The position numbers and the translations under genes were made by a program. A DNA stretch of 48,618 bases, from contig MPUH01000518.1 in NCBI GenBank assembly GCA_001970955.1, forward strand, positions 1 through 48,618. Direction: 5' to 3'. This DNA comes from Stentor coeruleus. Lineage: Eukaryota > Ciliophora > Heterotrichea > Heterotrichida > Stentoridae. Below the pieces are notes generated by a model. It was given only the letters and a program-made list of their open reading frames with translations, ran no database searches and was not told the origin of the DNA. This document shows positions 39,034 to 46,995 of the stretch, in pieces (within the stretch, counting starts at the first letter, position 1; each line of letters starts with the position of its first letter).

Positions 39034-41214
39034 TCAAATATATTCCAAATCTTGAATCTCTTCATCAGATGATCTTAGTGGTGTTGGAGGGTTATGTGCA
39101 CTTTTTATTGATGTATCTTCTAAAGTATAAGTTAAATCTACCTTTGAAGTGCTCATTTCCAAAAGCCTTGAGTCGAAAGTTTTTATCTGATCATTTGATG
39201 ATAGTTGGAATTTTTTGGATTTTTGTGATCTTCCCTCATCTTTGCTTGGAAATTTCGAATCGAAAATAGAGTTTTGGAATGTGAATTCATAGTCTTGAAT
39301 TTCTTTATCGAGTTTTAGATTTTCTTTTTCAAGATTGCTTATAACTTGCTGTAAAGATGAGATTATTTGTTCTTTTTCTGTTATGTTTTTGTGTATGATT
39401 TCACAGTTTTTGCATTGATCTTTTGATTCTAGTTGCTGAGTTAGTTTTTCTAGCATATCTTCATAATAACTACATTTTTTTATTAGTTTTTCATTTTGCA
39501 TTGTCAGTTTTGCTTCAGATCTCTTAAGTTCTTGGATTTGAAAGCCCGAAGAATCGTCTAAATTTACTGAGGTTTTACTCGTATTGCCTTTTTTTAAATT
39601 TTCTTTGTAGTTTTGAATTTTTTTTACATCTGAAACCAGTTTAACTATTTTACCTTGAGATTTCGCCATACTGTTGTCTACAAAATTTGAAAGCTCATTA
39701 AGTTTTTTACTGAAAATATTGAAAAAACTGCTTATTGGGCCTTTAATTAACATTTTATATTCACCAACTTCCTTTTGTAATCCTTCCAATCTAATACCTG
39801 ATACTTTAAGCTCTTGTTTCAAAGCTAAAGCTGAAGGGGTCTGTACTTTAAATCCTTCTGTTTTAGAAGAATGTGTTGACTCATAAGACGCTTCTTTATC
39901 TCTAATTTCCAACAACTGTATTAAAAGTTTCTCTTTCTCAGTCATAACTTTTTCATACTTTTCCTTAATTTCTTCATTCCTCTGTTTCAAAGCTAGATTT
40001 TCTCCAAACATTTTTTCAATTTTATTACTCAAATTGTCAATATCAGATTGAAAATACTCTTTCAACTCAGTGATTTCTGTATCAAATTCCTCTTTACAAG
40101 ACTTAAGCACGACAATTTCCTCTTGATGCTGGACAATTTTCTGTTGTGCGTCTGTTAGTTTTTGACCCAACTCATTGATTTTTTGTGTTTTTTCATTACT
40201 TTTGTCAGTTAAATTCTCAACTTCTCCTTTATATCTTTGCAATTTATCATTACACTCTTTATAGGATTTATTAATTTTACCTATGGTTTCTTTATAAGAT
40301 TTGATAATCTCATCTTTTTTATTCATATCAACTTTTAAATCTTCAATGATTTTCTCTATAGACCCTCGTTCATTATTAAGTTTCTGAAGATCATTTTCTT
40401 TTTTTTGTACAATTTTCTGAGCTTTTTCAGTTAAATTAAGTATATTATCTTGTAAAATTTTTATATCACATTTAAGTTTGGCTATTTCTTGATCTTTTTG
40501 TTGTGTAACTTTATTAATCGAAGCTCCAAATCCAGGTGAAGTTCTCCCTCCTAAACTTCCTCTAAATGTAGGTGAAACTATTTTCCTATCCCCTTTAAAC
40601 TCAGAAACTCCAAGTGTTCTCGTCATTTCATATTCATTTTTTATATTAACTGTATATTCTTGTAATATCTCATAATCTTTATCTTTTTTCAATATAAGAT
40701 TTTCTAATTCAATAACCCTATCTTTATAATCAGGTATAGCTAATACTAAATTTATACCTCTAGACAATTTTTCTTCCATTCTTAAAAGTAAATCTTCAAT
40801 ATGTTGTTTTGATTTCTGGTCTTCTATTTTACTTGTTATGTGTTGCCTAGTTCGTTGGACTACTCGACATAGTTTATTTGTTATTTCTTGTTTATCTTTA
40901 TGTTTAAAGTCTAGGTCTATACTCATTTTTTCAATACTCATAAGTTCGTCTTGAAGTTTTACCTTTTGTTGAGTTAGGGTTTCTATAATTTTAGATGATG
41001 CGCTAACGCTGTTTGACATATGCTCTTGAATACTTTGGTCAATAAAAGTTTGAGCTTCACGGATTATTTTGGTGCAATGGTTAACAAAACTTAGGTATTT
41101 TTTTTCTAAAGCTGAAAGTTTACTTTGGAAATTCTGAATTAGCGTATTGTAAGCAGAGGCTGGGATTAGCTCTTCTTGAGGTTTTGGAGGCTCGTGACTA
41201 CGATTACGGGACAT
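39034..41214 (-). CDS. Long coiled-coil protein, 726 aa
   Basis: Starts MSRNRSHEPPKPQEE and is predicted coiled coil over nearly its whole length, with breaks near 205-235 (Gly/Ser-rich, GSLGGRTSPGFGASI) and 455-500. No domain beyond heptads is recognised. The repeated EIAKLK/IEDLK-type helices and the length suit a filamentous or basal-body-associated scaffold, but other roles are equally possible. It ends in TGA, one of two such stops in the window, with TAG three codons further. Only 69 bp separate its stop from the ATG of the EngB-like gene on the same strand, so transcription signals are tightly packed. Function unknown. Confidence 0.8.
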   Translation of the reverse strand: MSRNRSHEPPKPQEELIPASAYNTLIQNFQSKLSALEKKYLSFVNHCTKIIREAQTFIDQSIQEHMSNSVSASSKIIETLTQQKVKLQDELMSIEKMSIDLDFKHKDKQEITNKLCRVVQRTRQHITSKIEDQKSKQHIEDLLLRMEEKLSRGINLVLAIPDYKDRVIELENLILKKDKDYEILQEYTVNIKNEYEMTRTLGVSEFKGDRKIVSPTFRGSLGGRTSPGFGASINKVTQQKDQEIAKLKCDIKILQDNILNLTEKAQKIVQKKENDLQKLNNERGSIEKIIEDLKVDMNKKDEIIKSYKETIGKINKSYKECNDKLQRYKGEVENLTDKSNEKTQKINELGQKLTDAQQKIVQHQEEIVVLKSCKEEFDTEITELKEYFQSDIDNLSNKIEKMFGENLALKQRNEEIKEKYEKVMTEKEKLLIQLLEIRDKEASYESTHSSKTEGFKVQTPSALALKQELKVSGIRLEGLQKEVGEYKMLIKGPISSFFNIFSKKLNELSNFVDNSMAKSQGKIVKLVSDVKKIQNYKENLKKGNTSKTSVNLDDSSGFQIQELKRSEAKLTMQNEKLIKKCSYYEDMLEKLTQQLESKDQCKNCEIIHKNITEKEQIISSLQQVISNLEKENLKLDKEIQDYEFTFQNSIFDSKFPSKDEGRSQKSKKFQLSSNDQIKTFDSRLLEMSTSKVDLTYTLEDTSIKSAHNPPTPLRSSDEEIQDLEYI

Positions 41215-41604
41215 ATTTTATACTAAAGTTAATTTTATTTGTATTTTAGGTGTTGAAGAGTTCGATGGGTATTGTTTGAGGGAAAAAATATAGGATTAGG
41301 GTTAGGAGTTGGATTAAGATATGTGATGTAAATTATAATGGAATTAATTTTTATATGATTGTTGTTTATTAGTATAATAATTTTAAAATTTTCATGGTGA
41401 TGAGTAAGTTAAAATGTTTTTATATTTAAATTATCTTGATAGCTTTAAGTAGAGATTAGTGTGTAAAGATTTTGTGCTTAGGTAATGGAAATATTTTATA
41501 TTTTTACATTGAGTTTCTGAGCTGTAAAAATTTAATCACTTTAACCCTTCAATTCTATTAGATTTTACATTTTTTTCAATATCCTAGTGATATCACATAA
41601 TTTC
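41215..41604. other. Intergenic, 5' flank of the coiled-coil gene
   Basis: G/T-rich on the + strand next to 41215, as usual before a minus gene. Any more decayed part of the CDPK pseudogene would lie here, but I could not recognise kinase motifs. Confidence 0.55.
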
Positions 41605-42049
41605 CTTTACACTTTAGACTTTTTATACTTCATAAATCATCAGGAAGTTGATGAATTAGGAAAATTTTCAAGTTGCTTAATAAACGGTGATGGGAAACTA
41701 ACTAAAAATAAAATTCTTAAAGGGTTAAATATATAGAAGTCGTCGATTTTGATTAAGAAAGGATTATGATGCGGATAATAATATGTATTTTTATTATATA
41801 GAGTTTCTGATTCACGTAATTGACAGATGATTATATAGGAAAATTGTTTGATTATAGCTTTTAAAGTTCTTAATAATGGTGGAATTGAGAAAGTTTCATT
41901 TAGTGATCTTATTGAAGTATTGAATATACAGATATAAAAGATCAGCAGAAAAAAATATTATTGAAATTTCTGATTCTAATGGAGTTGAGGAAATTTATAT
42001 AGAAGAGTTTGAGAAGATTATGATAGGAAATAATTATAATAGAGTTTAA
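41605..42049 (+). pseudogene. Decayed calcium-dependent protein kinase (CDPK) C-terminal EF-hand region
   Basis: In shifting frames this stretch spells the four-EF-hand tail of a CDPK. EF1: HQEVDELGKF then NGDGKLTKNKILKGLN from 41638. EF2: KDYDADNNMYFYYIEFL with a following HVIDR from about 41758. EF3: AFKVLNNGGIEKVSFSDLIEVLN from about 41857. EF4: EISDSNGVEEIYIEEFEKIM from about 41963, then a TAA at 42049. Between and inside these are frameshifts and stops (for example TAG at 41734 and TAA at 41935), and several calcium-binding Asp/Glu positions are lost. No 15-nt GTA...AG intron repairs the breaks. The kinase domain was not found upstream. A dead gene fragment, oriented like its downstream neighbour. 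Confidence 0.85.
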
Positions 42050-42156
42050 GATTGAATTACTAGTTTCTATTTTGATTATAAAATTATGTAAACTTTATTT
42101 TCATGAAAAAATAAGTCTTTCTTCATCTATTAAATTCGAATTATTGAATTAAATAA

Positions 42157-42738
42157 ATGGGTTGTTGCATACGCGGTAAAAAGTCTCTTATGGCAAAAAA
42201 TCTTGAAGTGCGTCCAATCCTCCCTTCCCCAACAATATATATTGAAGAAAATTTCAAATTTATGGACTTCACGCATTTTACAAAAGATATGAAAGAATTT
42301 AAGGATATTCGAAACTATTTGAAAAATTATATGCTCAGTGATATTAGAAGTGTTAAAAGAACTGGTGAAAGTGCAGAAAATCACTCATCTTTGCTTGTTA
42401 TATCAAACCAAGCACAAGAAGACAACATCGAAGATTTATGGTAATATATAAAAAGCTTACTTGTCCAATATTCTCCATATGGATTCGCAGTAACTCTAGG
42501 CGATTCTAATATAGTTTTGGTATCATGTAATCTTAAAGAAAACAGTAGCATGGAAATGATTCATCTTCCAGGCTTGGATTCTCAAACTAAAGGTGGTATT
42601 GTTGATATTATTGAATGGACTTATGAACATAGAGATGAGGAATTCAGAAATCCTGCTGATTTTCCTGAATTGAATATGGGGACGAGACTATTTAAGTACG
42701 TTTTAGGCATGTTTAATAAGAGTTTAAGCTATGTATAA
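42157..42738 (+). CDS. Unknown protein with an MGCC N-terminus, one intron
   Basis: Exons 42157-42440 and 42456-42738 give 188 aa. The start MGCCIRGKK is a strong candidate for N-myristoylation at Gly2 plus palmitoylation of the Cys pair, which would tether the protein to a membrane. After splicing, EDNIEDLCLLVQYSPYG runs on without a break. The rest is a mixed alpha/beta soluble domain with no recognised family. The stop is TAA at 42736. Three bases later, in the same frame, an ATG opens a further 181-codon ORF. The two might be one protein interrupted by a nonsense change or read through, or two genes; the spacing is too short for normal promoter and UTRs. Confidence 0.8.
42441..42455 (+). 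other. 15-nt spliceosomal intron
   Basis: gtaatatataaaaag, phase 2. The only one of the seven ending AAG; it opens with TAA in frame if retained. Confidence 0.9.
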
Positions 42739-42741
42739 TAT

Positions 42742-43287
42742 ATGTCGAAAAGGAAGAGAAGAACTCGATCAGCTGTAGCTTCGTTTATTAGAAATGTTAG
42801 GGCAGAAGTAGGTGGGATTGAATATGGAAACTTAGAAGAACCTTTACTTTATCCAGTAAATTATATGCAGCCATCAAAAATCATAATGAGATACCCAGAG
42901 TTTACTGATGATCAAAGAGAACTCGTAAAATATAGTCGAAAATTTTTGGCTAAAGCTTTAAACTCCCCTTATTATCAATTGTTTACAAAACCTCAGGACT
43001 CGCATTTCCTTATGGGTACTTCAAGAAAATACGCTAATGAGTTCGCTAAAAACTTGCTTTCACAAAGGCCCCTATCTTTTCCTGAAGAGTTGAAAAAAAG
43101 GCTTAAGACTGAAAAAGAAAATATCCAAGCAGGTCTTTTCATAAGTTCCGACACTGAAAGTAAAAGTGAAGAAAAAAGTGATAATGAAAAGCAAAGTGTT
43201 GTAGACAGTGAAGAAGTATCACAAGTTGGAGGAATATGGGAAGATGGAAAAGAAAGTGAAGTATCTGGAAGCGAGGATGTTATTTAG
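42742..43287 (+). CDS. Unknown basic then acidic protein, in frame after the preceding stop
   Basis: 181 aa, starting MSKRKRRTRSAVASFIRNVR. The first 20 residues are a basic patch that could be a nuclear signal or the middle of a longer protein. Residues 30-135 are soluble and mixed. Residues 140-181 are Ser/Glu/Lys-rich and acidic (SSDTESKSEEKSDNEKQS). No known domain. The ATG is 3 nt behind the TAA of the MGCC-start gene and in the same frame, with no 15- or 16-nt GT...AG intron that would remove the stop. I annotate it as a separate CDS because both starts and stops are clean, but a single split gene is possible. Confidence 0.65.
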   Translation: MSKRKRRTRSAVASFIRNVRAEVGGIEYGNLEEPLLYPVNYMQPSKIIMRYPEFTDDQRELVKYSRKFLAKALNSPYYQLFTKPQDSHFLMGTSRKYANEFAKNLLSQRPLSFPEELKKRLKTEKENIQAGLFISSDTESKSEEKSDNEKQSVVDSEEVSQVGGIWEDGKESEVSGSEDVI

Positions 43288-43478
43288 TTAAAAAAAATTT
43301 ACAAAAATTTATAAAATAGAACTTATCAGTTTACATAAAATCCTAATCTACAATAAAATCAATATCATCTATAAAATTCATCTTCCTAACAAATCTATTA
43401 TCTTCTCTAACATAATAAATTCATAACACCTTTACTTTTATTGCATTTTTACTATTTTACATTGAGTTTACTATTTAA

Positions 43479-44789
43479 TTATCCTGGATGACTCATAACT
43501 GGAAAAACTCTCCCAGTATTCCTATGAGTGCTAGTTGGGGGAAATGGGACTTTATTCGCATTAAAAGCATTATAAGTAATCCCCACATCAATAATACTAA
43601 GGTTTTTCTCTCCACAAATATCCGAAATAATCCACGGTTCTTCTCTCAAAAGTTTCCCAGGGTCTTTAGCATTATTAATAACATTTTTGACCCTATTAAA
43701 AACTTCTTCCCCAAGTTTAAGTCGAATAAAATCCCCAACAAGCATTGGCCTAATAGGAGAATTAGGGCATTTCTTCAACAAACTTTCAGAAAAATTAAAA
43801 TGCCTATTTGAGCTTTTCACCGTACTAACAGTTTCAACACGTCCTTGCATAAGTTCTTTTTGCTCAATATGAGGTGTAGTCTTTAAATCCATAACAATAA
43901 GACTGTTAGGTTTAACAGGTCCTTTAGCAGAAAATGGATGTTCAATACCATGAGTTGGTGTTGGTATATTAATCATAATTTCTTTAGTATCCCTTCTACT
44001 TTTTCTTACTGGCGGGCAAGTTAAATTCACAAACTCATTATCTTTACTAAGCTCAGTAATACTAACTCTTTGACTTGGGTCACGATTTAACAATTTAAGC
44101 ATATACATATTCATAAGTGATGAACATCTTGATACAATTGGAATCTCTTTACTTAAAATAGACATCATAACTCCTGATAAAGTATCAGACTCAAATAACC
44201 GAGTCAAAGTTACGAGCTCATAAATTATACACCCTAAGCTCCAAGCATCAGCTTTTACATCATAAGGACTACCATTACATATTTCTGGAGCTAAATAGTA
44301 TGGTGTACCAACTCGAGAACTTGTCAACTCTTCACTACAGTTTAGGACCTTAGAAAAACCGAAGTCCCCGATTTGCAATGCCCCGTCTTTGGTTAAGAAA
44401 ATATTACTTGGCTTTAAGTCTCTATGAATAATATGCTGTAGATGCATATAGCTTAAAGCTTCAACTAATTGTCCAAACCACTTCCAAATCTGTTTTTCTG
44501 AGAAGTAGAATTTTTGCTCTCGGGCCACATGGATTCTTTTAGCTAAGTCTCCACCTTCAGAATAGTCAGTGACAATATAGAGATTTGAGTTCTCTACAAA
44601 GCTGTCATGATATTGGACTATGTAATGATGGTCTAAAGACTTAAGAACTTCAGCTTCAAAAGAAAGTTTGCTTTCAGAGCTTATTGGGATTTTTTTCATT
44701 GCATACAGTTGACCGAAATCGCTTTGTACCAAATATACCTTCCCATAGCGTCCTTTACCTAAAACTGAAACTTTTTGGTAGTTTTTCAT
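43479..44789 (-). CDS. NEK-family (NIMA-related) protein kinase
   Basis: 436 aa. The ATG at 44789 is the first true start; an upstream TTG would be five codons earlier but is not plausible. Kinase domain about 1-265: G-loop LGKGRYGKVYLV (11-16), VAIK-type AMKKIP (Lys32), HRDLKPSNIFL, DFG in IGDFGFSKVL and GTPYYLAPEICNG, all intact. The pattern, including DFGFSKVL and GTPYYLAPE, fits NEKs, which regulate cilia length, basal bodies and microtubules. The C-terminal tail is 170 residues, basic near 270 and then with a helical segment (VGDFIRLKLGEEVFNRVKNV), found in other protist NEKs. It has no recognised coiled coil of the NEK2 type. The tRNA gene ends 18 bp upstream. Confidence 0.93.
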   Translation of the reverse strand: MKNYQKVSVLGKGRYGKVYLVQSDFGQLYAMKKIPISSESKLSFEAEVLKSLDHHYIVQYHDSFVENSNLYIVTDYSEGGDLAKRIHVAREQKFYFSEKQIWKWFGQLVEALSYMHLQHIIHRDLKPSNIFLTKDGALQIGDFGFSKVLNCSEELTSSRVGTPYYLAPEICNGSPYDVKADAWSLGCIIYELVTLTRLFESDTLSGVMMSILSKEIPIVSRCSSLMNMYMLKLLNRDPSQRVSITELSKDNEFVNLTCPPVRKSRRDTKEIMINIPTPTHGIEHPFSAKGPVKPNSLIVMDLKTTPHIEQKELMQGRVETVSTVKSSNRHFNFSESLLKKCPNSPIRPMLVGDFIRLKLGEEVFNRVKNVINNAKDPGKLLREEPWIISDICGEKNLSIIDVGITYNAFNANKVPFPPTSTHRNTGRVFPVMSHPG

Positions 44790-44802
44790 ATAATGTTTAT
44801 AC

Positions 44803-44807
44803 AAAAA
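44803..44807 (-). terminator. Pol III T-run terminator of tRNA-Ile
   Basis: TTTTT on the minus strand directly after the discriminator base. It lies inside the 18-bp gap before the NEK start codon. Confidence 0.8.
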
Positions 44808-44880
44808 TGCTCCAAGTGAGGATCGAACTCACGACCTTTGGCTCATAAGACCAATGCTCTGCCTACTGAGCTACTGGAGC
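44808..44880 (-). tRNA. trnI-UAU: tRNA-Ile, anticodon UAU
   Basis: The 73-nt cloverleaf on the minus strand has acceptor GCTCCAG/TTGGAGC, D-arm GCTC...GAGC, anticodon stem TTGGT/GCCAA with loop CTTATGA, T-arm GTGAG-TTCGATC-CTCAC and discriminator A. The loop gives anticodon UAU (Ile, AUA). The A box (TAGCTCAGTAGG) and B box (GAGTTCGATCC) are present. It is followed at once by TTTTT, a Pol III terminator. Two unusual points: position 37 is G, where tRNAs with U36 usually have A, and there is no intron, although many eukaryotic tRNA-Ile(UAU) genes have one. Confidence 0.93.
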
Positions 44881-45052
44881 TTGTTAGTATTTCCCATAGT
44901 TCTTTTCATAAATTTATTAGTCAAGTCTTTAACATATGTATTTTACTAGACTAAATAATCATAGTTTATTCACCATTACTGAGTTTTTAATAAGCCACAA
45001 GAAAATTACTCAGAAATAATAAATGAAAAATGTATACAAAAATCTTAATAGC

Positions 45053-45934
45053 TTAGAGCTGACAACTAAACCATTCATGGTGTAAAGCTTCTGATGATGT
45101 GATTCTTTTATCAGGAACAAGCTGTAAGCATCGTTCAATTAAGTTTGTAAGTCCTGTGTTGTCATATTTCTTCCAATGCCTCGGCATGAATTTTAGTGGT
45201 TGTCCTGGTATCCACTTTAATGCAAAAGGTAGAAACCCTACAGTTAAAAGATAGAGTATCAGGCCAAATGCCCATATATCAACAGCACAAGTAACATTAG
45301 CCCCATCTCTAACTTCAGGTGCTATGTACTTATCGGTACCACACCTTTTTTCAATATATGCAAAACCATTCTCAGCAAGAAAACGTGAAAGCCCAAAGTC
45401 TGCAATTTTGGCAATAGGGTATTCATCTTGACTTTGCACAGGTTTTATCATAAGATTAGCTGGTTTCATATCCATGTGGATAATACCATTACTATGAAGA
45501 TAATTTAATCCTCTAAGAATATCAAGGCTGAATGACCTGAGTTTCTCAACATCTCCATCTGGTTTCATATTAAATGGTTTGTTGTTCTAATTAAATCTTA
45601 CAACTTCGATTTTCTCAGTAAAATAGTCATGACGAGGGATGTATTCTATTAGTAAAAGAAATTCCTTATCGGTCTCAGATGAATCATAGAGTTCAGCGAT
45701 GTTTGGATGATGGAGCATATGATGAATTCTGATTTCTCGTTGTGCTGATTGAGCTTGGTACTGTGTAAAAAGCATAGATTTCCTAAGTCTTTTTAGGATT
45801 ACTGGAGTCCCTGATGTTTTATCTTCATATAATTCTACGATAGTAGGACTTGCATTAGATGTGTAGAGGGTTTTAAGGTAGTTGTAGCCTACTTCAATAG
45901 GTTGGTTTAGGCTTGGCAACGAAGGTTTTTCCAT
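45053..45934 (-). CDS. Atypical protein kinase, one intron
   Basis: Exons 45602-45934 and 45053-45586 join to 288 aa with no flanking domains. The C-lobe is clear: HSNGIIHMDMKPANLMI (catalytic Asp kept, but HRD is HMD), IADFGLSRFL, YIAPEVRDGANVTCAVDIWAFGLILYLL, and a late RCLQLVPDKRITSSEALHHEWF. The N-lobe has a Lys in VILKRLRK and a Glu in the alphaC helix (AQREIRIHHML), but no GxGxxG loop: the region reads LYTSNASPTIVELYEDKTSG. Loss of the Gly loop and the HRD arginine makes activity and regulation uncertain, though the DFG Asp and catalytic Asp remain. Two ORFs look like separate genes unless the intron is removed. Confidence 0.9.
45587..45601 (-). other. 15-nt spliceosomal intron in the atypical kinase
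   Basis: On the minus strand gtaagatttaattag, phase 0. If retained, the frame ends in TAG. Removal joins TEKIEV to NNKPFNMK inside one kinase domain. Confidence 0.95.
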
Positions 45935-46064
45935 TTATCTTAATGATGGACATGTGGAAGGATTATTTTACTGATTTTAGAGGGAAAGTATTATGATTTT
46001 GAAGGAGATTGTCTTGTGTTGTTGTAGAAGTTGGGGTTTTTAAAATGGAAATTATTATAAAAAT

Positions 46065-46505
46065 ATGCAGTTTTGTAATCTTCCTGATGTTATAAGTAAA
46101 ATACGCCAGACGTCGGTGAAGAAAAAAGAAGTTTATGATGAACCTTATCCTTATATTGAGTTGTATTCTAGGCCGAGTATACAAAATAAACCTATTTTAA
46201 ATAAGAGTATGGGTTTAAGACAGGATATGATGAAAAAAATTAGAATCAAGTATCAAACTTTAGCTAACCCGCATCAACATGAAATCACTTTGAGGCATAG
46301 TAATGCGATTAGCTTATTGCCTAAAATAAAAAAACAGCTTTTTGAAAGCAAGATACCGAATAAGCTTGTTAGCTTTAATAGTAGTTTTAGGAATAGGGAC
46401 AGCTTAAGTGTTACGCCAAATCTTAAAAAACATCTTTTGTTGTATAAAATCAGCAAATCTCCTAAGTTCTTGTCATATGATACAAGTTTTAGCGTATCTC
46501 CTTAA
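46065..46505 (+). CDS. Small basic protein, possibly real
   Basis: 146 aa with a strongly basic, low-aromatic sequence (KIRQTSVKKKEVYDEPYPYIE; several LLxKI repeats near the C-terminus). Its ATG is 130 bp from the divergent start of the atypical kinase, which is a normal gene spacing here, and the 5' flank on its side is less clearly A/C-rich than usual. It has no known domain. An antisense 73-codon frame runs over its 5' part. I keep it because codon use is protein-like and the ORF is not low-complexity, but no homology supports it. Confidence 0.5.
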   Translation: MQFCNLPDVISKIRQTSVKKKEVYDEPYPYIELYSRPSIQNKPILNKSMGLRQDMMKKIRIKYQTLANPHQHEITLRHSNAISLLPKIKKQLFESKIPNKLVSFNSSFRNRDSLSVTPNLKKHLLLYKISKSPKFLSYDTSFSVSP

Positions 46506-46995
46506 ATAATGAAGAGTTTTTGTATGACAACAGGATATGATTTTTTAACTTATTTGAATAAAAATGAGCTATGTGAAAAATTCAGGTAAAAATTTTTACA
46601 TTTTATTATTTGTTTTAGTATTATGCATACGATTAAAATATTTCATAAAATAAGTTTAATATACAATAATACTATCCTATTTATACTAGCAGTTTTCATT
46701 TTTAAAAGACAATGAGTTAATGAACCATAATGAAAATCTAATATGCATATCTAAATATAATATTATTTTAAAGCATTATCAAACACCTAAATCCAAATTT
46801 TACACAATCAACCATAAAAAAAACTTATTTTTTCTCTAATCAAAACCAAAGAAATAACAAAAAAGCATCCATAAACCAAAATGCATCATCAATGACCCAA
46901 CTCTCAATTCTTCCAATCACCCAAACATCCCTACCTAAAACTTTTCTAATCATCACAACAATCTTCAACCAAAAATAAAATATCATAAGTCATCT
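46506..46995. other. Intergenic, convergent 3' flanks
   Basis: The part before 46996 is A/C-rich on + (G/T on minus), the usual 3' flank of a minus gene. No other feature. Confidence 0.6.

Noticed and set aside
42733-42752. 20-nt GT...AG that could remove the TAA between the MGCC gene and the next ORF
   Set aside because: Not 15 nt, A is not at position 10, and the join leads to a stop in the new frame within ten codons.
44790-44804. Upstream TTG start for the NEK kinase
   Set aside because: A non-ATG start is unlikely in a eukaryote, and it would sit directly on the tRNA terminator.
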